A DNA stretch of 64,000 nt from Oscillospiraceae bacterium (GTDB lineage Bacteria > Bacillota > Clostridia > Oscillospirales > Oscillospiraceae). The first letter of the stretch is position 1. Every line of letters begins with the position of its first letter. The notes beneath the pieces are model-generated. The model did not search any database and was not told the origin of the DNA. It worked only from the letters and a program-made list of their open reading frames with translations. The DNA is taken from positions 25,746-89,745 of the forward strand of contig CADAUZ010000017.1 in NCBI GenBank assembly GCA_902791215.1. The letters run 5' to 3'. Below are positions 1 to 9,709 of the stretch, in pieces. A program made the translations under genes and the position numbers.

Positions 1-67
1 CTACCTGGAGAACATCAAGCAGCGCTCACCCGAGGACAGCGCGGGGACGGAACGACAGGAAGCATAG
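1..67 (+). CDS. C-terminal end of an unidentified protein (partial)
   Basis: An open frame enters from the left edge and ends at a TAG at 65-67. It encodes only about 21 residues (YLENIKQRSPEDSAG then TERQEA), which are polar and not recognisable. The stop lies 3 nt before the signal peptidase ATG at 71, and the ribosome-binding AGGA of that gene lies inside this tail, so the two are probably co-transcribed and translationally coupled. By position it may be another part of the pilus locus, but the family cannot be told from the tail. Confidence 0.5.
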   Translation, partial: YLENIKQRSPEDSAGTERQEA

Positions 68-70
68 ACA

Positions 71-652
71 ATGGAACAGAGAACAGACAGACCCACGGTC
101 GAGCAGCTTGACCGCGAGATCCGCAGGCGAAAGAGAAGCCTGCAAACGCGCCGCGTCCTGCGCAATACGCTCTACAGCCTCCTGACGGTGGCGGCAGCGG
201 CGGTGCTGGTATCCACGCTGTTTTTCCCGGCGCTGAGGATTTTCGGCAATTCCATGGTGCCGACGCTCCACGAGGGGGAGATCGTTGTGTGCCGGAAGAA
301 CTCCGGCTTTCAGACGGGAGACGTGGTTGCCTTCTATTATAATAACAAGATCCTCGTCAAACGCGTCATCTGCGGGCCGGGGGACTGGTTCACCATGAAA
401 GAGGACGGAACCGTCATCGTCAACGGCAGCGTGATCGACGAGCCCTACGTGACCGAGAACGGCTTCGGCCCCTGCGATCTGGAGCTGCCGTTCCAGGTAC
501 CGGACGGGCAGTTCTTCGTCATGGGGGATCAGCGCGCAAGCTCCGTCGACTCGCGTATGAGTCAGGTGGGCTGCGTCACACAGGAACAGATCGTCGGCCA
601 GATCATCCTTTGCATTTGGCCGCTGGAAAATTTCGGTTGGATCGAAAAGTAA
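71..652 (+). CDS. lepB: Signal peptidase I (pilus-locus associated)
   Basis: This 193-residue type I signal peptidase would remove Sec signal peptides on the outer face of the membrane. A basic cytoplasmic N-terminus is followed by one membrane segment (about residues 33-53). The catalytic serine is Ser61 in GNSMVPTL and the general-base lysine is Lys97 in ILVKRVI. The C-terminal box MGDQRASSVDSR (151-162) corresponds to the GDNR-xxSxDSR signature. Its length is normal for a Gram-positive SipS-like enzyme. It sits directly upstream of the giant adhesin, and pilus islands often carry a dedicated signal peptidase that helps polymerisation or processing. The pilus role is inferred from context; the enzyme call is firm. 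Confidence 0.93.
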   Translation: MEQRTDRPTVEQLDREIRRRKRSLQTRRVLRNTLYSLLTVAAAAVLVSTLFFPALRIFGNSMVPTLHEGEIVVCRKNSGFQTGDVVAFYYNNKILVKRVICGPGDWFTMKEDGTVIVNGSVIDEPYVTENGFGPCDLELPFQVPDGQFFVMGDQRASSVDSRMSQVGCVTQEQIVGQIILCIWPLENFGWIEK

Positions 653-686
653 TATAAGCTCCGCTGCGGTATAGTTTACACACGCA

Positions 687-733
687 AAAGCATTTCAAAC
701 GCGCTCATCCACAGCCGGCCCGAGATGCTTTTT
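687..733 (+). terminator. Weak hairpin between lepB and the adhesin gene
   Basis: AAAAGCATTTC and GAGATGCTTTT can pair across a loop of about 25 nt and are followed by T residues. The stem includes a G-U pair and the loop is long, so this is a weak terminator or attenuator in the 109-nt gap. It would let some transcription run on into the adhesin gene. Confidence 0.3.
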
Positions 734-761
734 GCACGCTTGCCGCCGGGGAGGAGCAGAC

Positions 762-3700
762 ATGCAGGATCTGGAAACGAGAGCGACAAAACGATATAAC
801 GAGAGAAGGAGGAGCACCGCGCGCAAGTACGGCATCGGTCTGTTGGCCCTGCTGGTCCTGCTTTGTACGGCGGCTGCTCTTTTGCTGCCCGCCTTCACGC
901 TGGAGAAGGATGTCTTCTGCGGGCTGGAGGAGCATACGCATACGGAGGCCTGCTATGAACTGGTCCCGGTCTGCGTCGTGGAGGAGCATGCGGCTCATAC
1001 CCATACGGACGCCTGCTTCGAGACCGCGCGGGAGCTGAGCTGCGGCCTCGAAGAGAGCGAGGGCCACACCCACACCGACGCCTGCTTCAAAGAGGAGAAG
1101 GCGCTTACCTGTGTCCTGGAAGAGGACGAAGGCCACGCCCACACGGACGCATGCTATATCGAAGAGCGGGAGCCTGTCTGCGGCATCGTTGAGACCGAGG
1201 GCCATGCCCACGACGATAGCTGCTGGAGCACCGAGCAGGACCTTGTCTGCGAACTCGAGGAGAACGAGGAGCATCAGCATGACGATGCCTGCTATATCGA
1301 GACGTCCGTCCTTGTCTGCGGCGAAGAAGAGCGCGAAGCCCATACCCACGACGAAAGCTGCTATGTGACGCGCCTTGTCCCGAACTGCGGCGAGGAAGAA
1401 CGCGAGGGCCATACCCATACCGACGAATGCTATACCGTGAAGCAGAAGCTTGTCTGCGAACTTCCCGAAGATGCGGGCCACACCCATACCGACGCATGCT
1501 ATACCGATACACAGAAGCTGATCTGCACCCTCCCCGAGGATGAGGGCCACACGCACAGCGAGGCGTGCATGGAGGAAAAGCTTGTCTGCGAAAAAGAGGA
1601 GCACACCCACAGCCTGCAGTGCTATTCCAACCCCGAAGCGGTCGAGAGCGAGGCCGCCTGGGTCCTGAGCTTCCCCACGTTCGGCGAGGACGCGACGCAC
1701 CTTGAGCGTCTGCTCGGCATCGCGGAGTCGCAGCTCGGCTACCAGGAGAGCGCGGAAAACTATCTGGTGGACGAGAATAAGTCTCTCCACGGCTACACCC
1801 GCTTCGGCGATTTCTGCGGCGAGCCTTACGCCGACTGGAACGCCATGTTCGTGAGCTTCTGCCTGCATTATGCCGGCATCGACCCGGCGATCTTCCCGGC
1901 CGAGGGCGACGCGCAGAGCATGATCGACGCGCTCACCGAGAAGGAACTGTATATCCCGAACGGGACGGAGGGCTTCCTGCCGCGTCCCGGCGATCTGATA
2001 TTCTTTGATAACATCTACACGGGGACCTACACTGTCCGCGTGGGCATTGTCACGTCCGTTGACCGGGAGCTCGGCGTCCTCAATGTCATGGAGGGCGACA
2101 GCGCCGACAGCGTGGCCGAGTGCAGATACGCCCTGGACGACACGACGATCCTGGGCTACGGCGTCCTGCCCGAGGCTCTGCGTGCGGAAGCGGACGCCGA
2201 AGCCGACACCACCGCCGAAAGTACCGACACCAAGGACGCGGACACCAAAGCTGCGGATACCAAAGCTGACGAGACCAAGGCTGACGAAACCAAGGCCGAC
2301 GAGACCAAAGCTGACGAGACCAAGGACGGCGAGACCAAGGCCGACGAGACCAAAGCTGACGAGACCAAGGCTGACGAGACCAAGAACGGCGAGACCAAAG
2401 CTGACGAGACCAAGGCCGACGAGACCAAGGACGACGAGACCAAGGACACGGACACCAAGGACGACGCAAAGACCGGCGACGCGAAGGACGCAGATTCCGA
2501 GCCCAACATCACAGAGTCCAAACTGAAAATGAAGGCCGGCAACCCGATGCTTCTGGGAGATCCCGCCCAGTTAAATCTTGTTGATCTGACAAACGGCGGT
2601 GGCTATATCAGACCGACTGAGACTGCCTATAAGGGCTTGGAGCGCGGGCAAGAGGTGGAACTCAAATTCCATTTTAAAATTGCCAATGAGCACCTGACGG
2701 AAGCATTACAAAACAACTGGTACTATGATCTGAGCAATTATATCGGGGATGGACCTGATAAAATCTTCTCCTCCATAGATGGAGTAACGGGCGGGCAGCT
2801 TATGTCCGGTACCGATATAGTCGGAAGCTATGAGATCAAAGACGGTAAATTTATCATTAAGCCCAATCCAGATCTGTTAATAGGGTTCGATCACGACTTG
2901 GAGGGCAGTTTTACTTTTGATGCAAAGGTGAACAAGAACTTCTCCCCGGAAGAAAATGTCCAGACGATCACGTTCCCGGGAGAAGGAACTTCCACTTTCC
3001 AGTTCAATGAGAAGAAAGTCAACCACAGCAAGACCGTCAGCGCGACAGAAGGCGGAAGCAGCGCACAGGGAGACAGTGCGCAGTTGGTAGAGGAAAACGG
3101 TAAATACTACCTGTATTATAAAATCCACATGCAGCCGCATCAGACTCTTGATTCGCTCAGCTTTACCGATACCCTCTCTGCCGGGCAGAAGCTTGATGCC
3201 GACAGCATTAAGCTTAACGGAGAGTCTGTTAGCGGCCAGAATGTAAGTGACAGCGGTTTTTCCTTTGATGTTGCGCAGCATCTGGAGGATCAGGGCAAGA
3301 CCATCTCGGACTGGCAAAATTTTGACGTCACCTACCGTGCGGAGATCACTGACGTAGATGCACTTAAAGCCGGAAACCTGAAGGATCTCACCAATGAAGC
3401 CAACTATACATGGACAGGTGATACTGCGAAAGACAAGACCACGGTCAATCCGAAGTTTGACAAGGAGCTGTATTCGAGCAAGGCTGTCGGCGGCCTGGAC
3501 GGTGTCTATGTGGGCGGCGGCAATGTAGACGTGATCAAAGATGGAGACGGTTTTTACCTCGAGTACCGCATCACGGCCACACCGAACACGGAGACAAGCA
3601 ACCTGACGATCACGGACACCATCGGCGCTGGGCAGGAGCTCGTTGCAGGATCGGTCTCTTATCAGGTTGGCAATGATGGTTCAGTGAAGCCTGCGAGTGT

Positions 3701-6700
3701 TACCTCGACTGACAGTGGCTTTACCTATAAAATCCCGGAAACGGTTTCTGCCAACACGCCTGTCATCATGACTTACCGGGTCAAGCTGACGCCGAATACA
3801 GAAGGAGATACTTCGCCTCTGGGAAGTCCAAAAACGAACACCGCAAAATGGACCTGGGAAGGTAAACCCTCGGAGAACACCACCACCGTCACACCCAAAG
3901 AGCCGGAGCCGAGGTTTGGCGTGACCAAATCGGCCGACGCTCTCGAGGCGGGACCCGGTGATGAAGTCACCTATACCATCACCATTGTAAACCCGGACCC
4001 GGGACATGTGGATCTCAAAGATTATCCCTTCAACGACTATATTGCAAACTACCCGTTCACGGTGAAGCCGGAGAGTTTTCATGTCACAAACAGCAACGGA
4101 ACGGAAATCAGCACCGGTGATCCGACATGGAACCAACCGGACACCACCACTGCACCCGGCAGCAGCTACAAGCTCTTTACCTACAACTTCCCGGAGGGCT
4201 CTAAAGACAGAGAATACACCATTACCTATACCATCAAACTCGGCGATGACGGCAATGCGGGCACCCGGGCGCTTATTAACCGCGCTGTGATCGGCGAAGG
4301 CGAAGATAACAGCAATACCACTGTCGACTACGATAAACCGACAGTTAAGAAGAACTGGACAGAGGCGGGCACGGGCACGGATGACAACATCGTCGCCTGG
4401 ACGATCCGCGTAGAAGTGCCGAAGGACAAAAGCTTCAAAGATGTTGTCGTTAAAGAGAGCGACTTTATGGGCGGTCCGACCCAGTGGGACCTCAAGGATC
4501 TGATCATAGACTGGACTTCTCTCAATGTCTATGAAGACGATGGAACCGGAAAACCCAAGGGCGATGCTATCATTGAGGGAGATATGACATACAAAGTCAA
4601 TCCCACTGAAAACACCATCACCTTCCCGGAACTCAACGCCTCACGCATTATCACCCTCAACACGAAGCTCCCCGATGGCCTGAAATTTGCGGATCTTGCC
4701 AAGCAGGGCTACTATGTCAAGAACACCGCCTCCCTGACGGTCAAAGGCGAGGGTGTCGATTCCTCGACCGACTCCCATACCTACGCAAAGCAGGATTACA
4801 GCTTTACGAAGGATGGCGTGCTCCAGGGTGAAAAGACGAACGATGGGCGCCCGCTCTGGAAGTGGACGGTCACGATCAACAATGAAACGCTTGAACTCGA
4901 TCCGGATATTTTGCGCCCCGTTTTCACGGATACCATTCCCGAAGAAATGGAGCTTTATCCGGCTGATGGCAAAAACGTCAAAGTCAGTTTTTATGCTCGG
5001 ATTCAGGGTATAAACAGAGATGGCAATAAGGTCAGCCCAGGCGGCGAGGCAAACATTCATTGCACCCCGCGCGATAACGAGTTTGGCTTCAATATCGTTG
5101 AGGAGCTGAGAAAGGCCCTCGGACAATACGTAAATGCGCCCGAAGGTGTGAGCGGCGTACAGTATACGATCACGTATTCTACCACTGTCACTGAAGAACT
5201 GTGGGCCGAGATGAAAGAGACTGTCGACAATTACAGCTTCACCAACAAGACAAAACTCTTGGATGAAGACGGCGGCACCTTGAAAACCACAGAAGATACC
5301 GTGACCTATGAGTATAAGAATGTTATTGATAAAGTAGGAGAAGCTATCAACAATTTCACCCTTGAGTATAAAGTCAAGGTAAATCCGGAAGGCCTGAAGC
5401 TCAACAACGGGAAAGACTATACGGTCTATGACAAACTGAGCACAGATTTAACGCTTGATACGACATACATAAAGGTGTACGAGGGCGCAGAAACGGAGGC
5501 TGACCTTGTATATCCCAAGGAGCCTACGCCGGTTATTGTCAGTTATGATGACAATACCCGCACGCTGGCGTTCAGTCTCCCGGATGGGAAGGCTTATATC
5601 ATAGTCTTTCGTGTGGCGCCTACTCCCAACAAGGACAACAAGTATTCCAACACAGTTGTTCTTCGTACGGACACGCTGCAATTCAAGGACACGGAAGAGA
5701 CCGAGCATGAGTTCCATTCTGGGGCGGAGGTTCATGCTGCTCATGGAGATTTCAGTCTGCTCAAGACCGATCAGTTCAACCCGGCCTCAAAGCTGAAGAA
5801 CGCAGTGTTTAAGCTTTATGAGGTAGAACTGGCGAACAACTACGCCATGGTAGGTGAGCCGAAACGGCTGCCTGACGCTACTACGACATTTACGTCGAAC
5901 GAAAACGGCGTGGTTGAGTTTACCGGCGTGGACTTTATGGAAGGCAAGCTCTATTGCTGGCAAGAGACTGAGCCAGCAGACGGGCACGTGCTGACCGATG
6001 AATCCATGCACTACTTCTGCATCTATAATAAGTACACTTCTGCCGGCCTCACAAAAGGTGACAACTACGAACATCACTGGAGCTATGACGGTCTGACCGA
6101 TGGACTCAAGGTAAAAATCAGGTCTTTTTTGGAAATGGAGCCAAATACTACAGAGCCCTTCTCGGTTAAAGAGATCATGGAAAAGGCGGGTGACGACGCT
6201 GAGAAAAAGGCAGCCGCAAACCTCATCCTCAGTGAGCTTGCCGGTGAACTGAGCCAGATATCGTTTGACAGAGCCGAGAATCTGGACCACGGCGCACAGG
6301 ACGCCAACAACATCATCGTCCTCAGCGAACTGAGCGGCTACCAGTGGACGTGGCGCAACCCCGATGACCAGACCGCTCAGGCGGTTCTCAAGGGCACAAA
6401 GCTGCTCCATGGCCTTGACTTGGAGGCAGGGGAGTTCGCCTTCCGCCTCGACGACATGAGCATGGGCAATGAGGATGATCCGACCCGCGTTCAGATCGTG
6501 AAAAACGATGCCAACGGCGACTTTGCGTTTTCTGCGCTCTCCTTCAAAAAACCCGGTATATACCACTATCAGATCACTGAGTATCCCGGCAAAAACTCTG
6601 TTCCGGGTGTGATCTATGATACGACGAAGTATCAGGTCGAGATCGAGGTCCTGCAGTCGGATATCGGAAACCGCGCGGGTGTTCCCGAAGAGCGCATCAG

Positions 6701-9461
6701 GTACTACAAGAACGGTCAGGAGATGGAAAAGGCTTTCTTCAACAACATTGAGGACAAGGCCAGCCTCACCATCATCAAGACCTTCTCCGGCGATTTTATC
6801 AAAACGGATGCCTTCGAAAACAGCGGTGTGAAGGATAATCTCCGCTTCGAGATCCGCAAAAAGAAAACCGGCGAGCTTATTAAAACGGTGTTCTACTCTG
6901 AGATGTCCGGCGGGACCTACACGCTGACCGAGGGCATCGAGTCCAATACGGTATACACCGTGACGGAGAAAGACGCCGATATTCCCGGTGCCGTGCGTAC
7001 CACGATTTACAGTTCGGTGCGCGAGCCGAAGGAAACCGACTGGCAGAAGAACGCCACCGATACCGCGACGGTCAATACCAACGGCGACAAGCCTGCCTTC
7101 GTAAACTATGACAACAGCTATGAGCCGCAGGTCATGAAGATGAAGCTCAAAAAGCTGTGGTACAGTGAAGGCTCCCGCGAAGAGTCCGGAAGCACAGTCG
7201 AAACTATGGAACTGGCCACTGCCCCCAACGGTGTGGATGAAATCTTCTTTAAGCTCCAGCGCTATGAGAGGAATGGATGGAATTTCGTCGATAAGAAGTA
7301 TGAGACGGAGTATTTGCTTCCTGTGAACGGATTGTACGCCTTTGACGATTATTACATCCTTTCCCCGACCATGAGCTGGGCGAAGGAACTGGAAAACATG
7401 CCCTTGGGCAAATACCGCGCGGTAGAGATCGAAAAGGTCGGGGATGGAGATCCCCAGCAGTGGAAGATCGTCGACCAGAGCGATGTGGTCTATTTGAACA
7501 ATCAGGAGATTACACTGCATAACGGTTATGCTGTCGCAAAGGACGTATCCGGCAGCGAGAGCGGCATCCTAGACGGCAAAGACGGTACGGTCTACATTTG
7601 CAACCGCACGTTGGAGCTTGACTTTGTCAAGGCCTGGAAGGATAAGGACGGGCAGAATGTAACTGATCCCTTTGAAAAATACAACATCCAGTCCATCACC
7701 TTCCAGCTCATGCAGGCCACAAGCCCGGACGACGAAGCGACACCGGTTGCAGGCAAGACCTGGACCATGACCAGCGCCAATCAGGACGAACCGATCCACT
7801 TCGACGGCCTCCTGAGCCAGGATAAGGAGGGCAACGACCTGTATTACAGCGTCACGGAGAAGATCATATTGAACGATGACACGGAGCTCAATCCCGATAG
7901 CTTTGCGATCATGTCCGCTGACGGTGAGACTCCCTTTGTCGGCGTGGAGCCCTCTGACGAACCCCAGGCCATCACCAATGTCGAGCAGCCCATCGGCATC
8001 ACGATCAAGAAGGTGTGGAATAATGTGGATGCGGAGGAACGGCAGACCGTCTATGTTCAGATGCAGGCGTTTTACAATAATAGTTTCCACATTGTCAATG
8101 ATCCAGACATCAAGACCGACGCAGGAAATGGACCCATATTAGGCACTGACGGCCTGTACGCCATCGAATGGAATGACACAAGCAACGAGACCATCACCTT
8201 CAGCAATCTGTTCCGGTACTATGACGGTAAGTTCAATGAACAGCCCAAGTATGACAATGCCGATGTCTCTATGGTAAAGTTCGTGGAATTTCGAAAAAAT
8301 GGAGACGCTTATGAGGAATTCAGCGGCGACACGTACATGGTTACGTACTCCTTCGAGGGGAAAAACGGGCCGCAAGACGCTCGTGACGGCATATCTCCGA
8401 CGGAAAACGGCACCCTGACCATCACCAATAGCAAACGTGAGAGCACAAAACTGATGGTCACCAAGAGCTGGCCTGAGAAGAAGGATACCAAAATCTATTA
8501 TCAGGTGCACCTCGTCGCGGAAGACGGTGCGGACGGAGTGCTGGGGCTGTACGATAGTAATGGAATTCAAAACAACGAGGAAAAGCATATTCATTACGGT
8601 TCTCATTGGAGCAATAGTGTACTGTTTCTTAAATATGACTCTGTTAACTCGGCTTGGGAAACGGCGGAATTTGAATTCCCGAAAAAAATGAATATCAACG
8701 GGAGTAGTAAATATCTTGCCGGCGTCTATGTCGTGGAGGTGGGAGAAGACGGCACTCCGCTTGATAACAACAACGACGGGATGACGGATTTGCAGACTGA
8801 AAACTGGAAGATCACCTACACCTTTGACGGCAAAACCGTCAGCAAGTCCAATCCCGTTCCCGCCGGTTCCAACGGCCCCCTGACCATCAAAAACGGAGAT
8901 GAGACTCCGCCGTCGATTGATCTGAAAATCGTCAAGGTCGACGCAAACGACCTCAGCAAGGAGCTTGACCAGGCGAGAAAGCTTGTGGCGACCTTCACCC
9001 TCAAACGCTCCGACAGCCCGGACGCGGCGACTAACGATTCCTATGCGGCTATGGACACGTATACCAAAGTCTCCACGGGTGTAAACGGCGAGCTGAAATT
9101 TGAAAACCTTCTTGACGGTTATTACCGCCTGGTGGAGGTGAACGCCCCGCGGTACTATGTCAACAGCGGCGAGCCGTTTGATTTCACCGTCAAGGATGGC
9201 GTCTTGACCGCGCATGACAGCAGACTCATCGTGCATGACCAAGATGTAAGCAAGCCTGACGGCGGCAAGGTGTACACCTACAAGATCGGCAACGAGAAGG
9301 GTGTTGAGCTGCCGTCCACCGGCGGCGTGGGTGTCGGCGTGTACCGCATTGGCGGCGCGGCGCTGCTGCTCGCGGCCACAGGACTTGCGGCGGCAGAGTC
9401 TCTGAAACGTTCCCGCGCCGACAGGGCGCGCAGACGAAAAGGGGGTGAGGGCGAGACATGA
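762..9461 (+). CDS. Giant LPSTG-anchored surface adhesin / pilus tip protein with Cys-His repeats
   Basis: A roughly 2,900-residue cell-wall protein. ATG 762 is chosen because GGGAGGAG lies just upstream; an in-frame TTG at 732 lacks a good site. Residues 24-45 form a membrane/signal segment. Residues about 53-290 carry eleven imperfect repeats of about 21 residues built on H-x-H-x3-C (mostly HTHTDAC) plus a second Cys. A CHAP-like domain (about 312-470) has Asn360 in WNAMFVSFC where the catalytic Cys is expected and Arg426 in RVGIVTSV where the His is expected. A KADET-type linker (about 488-580) leads into many isopeptide-type and Cna-B-like domains. The C-terminus has LPSTG (bases 9309-9323), a hydrophobic segment and a basic tail. 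It is the first gene of a pilus operon with a class C sortase, so a tip or ancillary pilin role is likely. Ligand unknown. Confidence 0.88.
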   Translation: MQDLETRATKRYNERRRSTARKYGIGLLALLVLLCTAAALLLPAFTLEKDVFCGLEEHTHTEACYELVPVCVVEEHAAHTHTDACFETARELSCGLEESEGHTHTDACFKEEKALTCVLEEDEGHAHTDACYIEEREPVCGIVETEGHAHDDSCWSTEQDLVCELEENEEHQHDDACYIETSVLVCGEEEREAHTHDESCYVTRLVPNCGEEEREGHTHTDECYTVKQKLVCELPEDAGHTHTDACYTDTQKLICTLPEDEGHTHSEACMEEKLVCEKEEHTHSLQCYSNPEAVESEAAWVLSFPTFGEDATHLERLLGIAESQLGYQESAENYLVDENKSLHGYTRFGDFCGEPYADWNAMFVSFCLHYAGIDPAIFPAEGDAQSMIDALTEKELYIPNGTEGFLPRPGDLIFFDNIYTGTYTVRVGIVTSVDRELGVLNVMEGDSADSVAECRYALDDTTILGYGVLPEALRAEADAEADTTAESTDTKDADTKAADTKADETKADETKADETKADETKDGETKADETKADETKADETKNGETKADETKADETKDDETKDTDTKDDAKTGDAKDADSEPNITESKLKMKAGNPMLLGDPAQLNLVDLTNGGGYIRPTETAYKGLERGQEVELKFHFKIANEHLTEALQNNWYYDLSNYIGDGPDKIFSSIDGVTGGQLMSGTDIVGSYEIKDGKFIIKPNPDLLIGFDHDLEGSFTFDAKVNKNFSPEENVQTITFPGEGTSTFQFNEKKVNHSKTVSATEGGSSAQGDSAQLVEENGKYYLYYKIHMQPHQTLDSLSFTDTLSAGQKLDADSIKLNGESVSGQNVSDSGFSFDVAQHLEDQGKTISDWQNFDVTYRAEITDVDALKAGNLKDLTNEANYTWTGDTAKDKTTVNPKFDKELYSSKAVGGLDGVYVGGGNVDVIKDGDGFYLEYRITATPNTETSNLTITDTIGAGQELVAGSVSYQVGNDGSVKPASVTSTDSGFTYKIPETVSANTPVIMTYRVKLTPNTEGDTSPLGSPKTNTAKWTWEGKPSENTTTVTPKEPEPRFGVTKSADALEAGPGDEVTYTITIVNPDPGHVDLKDYPFNDYIANYPFTVKPESFHVTNSNGTEISTGDPTWNQPDTTTAPGSSYKLFTYNFPEGSKDREYTITYTIKLGDDGNAGTRALINRAVIGEGEDNSNTTVDYDKPTVKKNWTEAGTGTDDNIVAWTIRVEVPKDKSFKDVVVKESDFMGGPTQWDLKDLIIDWTSLNVYEDDGTGKPKGDAIIEGDMTYKVNPTENTITFPELNASRIITLNTKLPDGLKFADLAKQGYYVKNTASLTVKGEGVDSSTDSHTYAKQDYSFTKDGVLQGEKTNDGRPLWKWTVTINNETLELDPDILRPVFTDTIPEEMELYPADGKNVKVSFYARIQGINRDGNKVSPGGEANIHCTPRDNEFGFNIVEELRKALGQYVNAPEGVSGVQYTITYSTTVTEELWAEMKETVDNYSFTNKTKLLDEDGGTLKTTEDTVTYEYKNVIDKVGEAINNFTLEYKVKVNPEGLKLNNGKDYTVYDKLSTDLTLDTTYIKVYEGAETEADLVYPKEPTPVIVSYDDNTRTLAFSLPDGKAYIIVFRVAPTPNKDNKYSNTVVLRTDTLQFKDTEETEHEFHSGAEVHAAHGDFSLLKTDQFNPASKLKNAVFKLYEVELANNYAMVGEPKRLPDATTTFTSNENGVVEFTGVDFMEGKLYCWQETEPADGHVLTDESMHYFCIYNKYTSAGLTKGDNYEHHWSYDGLTDGLKVKIRSFLEMEPNTTEPFSVKEIMEKAGDDAEKKAAANLILSELAGELSQISFDRAENLDHGAQDANNIIVLSELSGYQWTWRNPDDQTAQAVLKGTKLLHGLDLEAGEFAFRLDDMSMGNEDDPTRVQIVKNDANGDFAFSALSFKKPGIYHYQITEYPGKNSVPGVIYDTTKYQVEIEVLQSDIGNRAGVPEERIRYYKNGQEMEKAFFNNIEDKASLTIIKTFSGDFIKTDAFENSGVKDNLRFEIRKKKTGELIKTVFYSEMSGGTYTLTEGIESNTVYTVTEKDADIPGAVRTTIYSSVREPKETDWQKNATDTATVNTNGDKPAFVNYDNSYEPQVMKMKLKKLWYSEGSREESGSTVETMELATAPNGVDEIFFKLQRYERNGWNFVDKKYETEYLLPVNGLYAFDDYYILSPTMSWAKELENMPLGKYRAVEIEKVGDGDPQQWKIVDQSDVVYLNNQEITLHNGYAVAKDVSGSESGILDGKDGTVYICNRTLELDFVKAWKDKDGQNVTDPFEKYNIQSITFQLMQATSPDDEATPVAGKTWTMTSANQDEPIHFDGLLSQDKEGNDLYYSVTEKIILNDDTELNPDSFAIMSADGETPFVGVEPSDEPQAITNVEQPIGITIKKVWNNVDAEERQTVYVQMQAFYNNSFHIVNDPDIKTDAGNGPILGTDGLYAIEWNDTSNETITFSNLFRYYDGKFNEQPKYDNADVSMVKFVEFRKNGDAYEEFSGDTYMVTYSFEGKNGPQDARDGISPTENGTLTITNSKRESTKLMVTKSWPEKKDTKIYYQVHLVAEDGADGVLGLYDSNGIQNNEEKHIHYGSHWSNSVLFLKYDSVNSAWETAEFEFPKKMNINGSSKYLAGVYVVEVGEDGTPLDNNNDGMTDLQTENWKITYTFDGKTVSKSNPVPAGSNGPLTIKNGDETPPSIDLKIVKVDANDLSKELDQARKLVATFTLKRSDSPDAATNDSYAAMDTYTKVSTGVNGELKFENLLDGYYRLVEVNAPRYYVNSGEPFDFTVKDGVLTAHDSRLIVHDQDVSKPDGGKVYTYKIGNEKGVELPSTGGVGVGVYRIGGAALLLAATGLAAAESLKRSRADRARRRKGGEGET
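918..1632 (+). repeat. Eleven Cys/His-rich protein repeats (H-x-H-x3-C)
   Basis: Within the adhesin, eleven units spaced about 63 bases apart encode the H-x-H-x3-C core followed by Tyr/Phe and a second Cys seven to nine residues later. The bases differ between units while the Cys and His positions are kept, which points to selection on the protein. The pattern could bind metal or form disulphides. Confidence 0.85.
2224..2481 (+). repeat. 15-bp tandem repeat coding KADET linker
   Basis: Tandem units close to gctgacgagaccaag encode Lys-Ala-Asp-Glu-Thr, interspersed with KDGET, KNGET and KDDET variants. The near-identical bases make length change by slippage likely without loss of frame. The charged, Thr-rich product is probably an extended spacer between the CHAP-like head and the adhesive domains. 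Confidence 0.85.
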
Positions 9462-9499
9462 TCCGTCCAACCCCCAGCATCCGGGACGTCCCGGCCTAT

Positions 9500-9650
9500 G
9501 CCTCCCTCTCTGAGGGAGGTGGCACGGCGCGTCCCCCCGCAAGCGCCGTGACGGAAGGAGTCCCCATGACTTGCACCCGACGAAAGGATCGCGACTCCCT
9601 CAGTCACCAGTGTGCGCACTGGTGCCAGCTCCCTCGGAGAGGGAGCCAAG
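9500..9650. repeat. Intergenic palindromic repeat, family A, copy 1
   Basis: This 151-bp element begins GCCTCCCTCTCTGAGGGAGG and ends with a CTCCCTCGGAGAGGGAG hairpin, with further inner hairpins (CACCAGTGTGCGCACTGGTG). Related copies lie at 11921-12050 and, inverted, at 22483-22630. It fills most of the gap between the adhesin and the backbone pilin. No convincing gene is inside. Confidence 0.8.
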
Positions 9651-9709
9651 CGCAAACCAACCTCTATGCAAAATAAAAAAATAAACAAACACGAAAGGAA
9701 ACACGAAAC

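Noticed and set aside
2224..2481. CRISPR-like direct repeats.
   Set aside because: The units are 15 bp, tandem without spacers and in frame within the adhesin.
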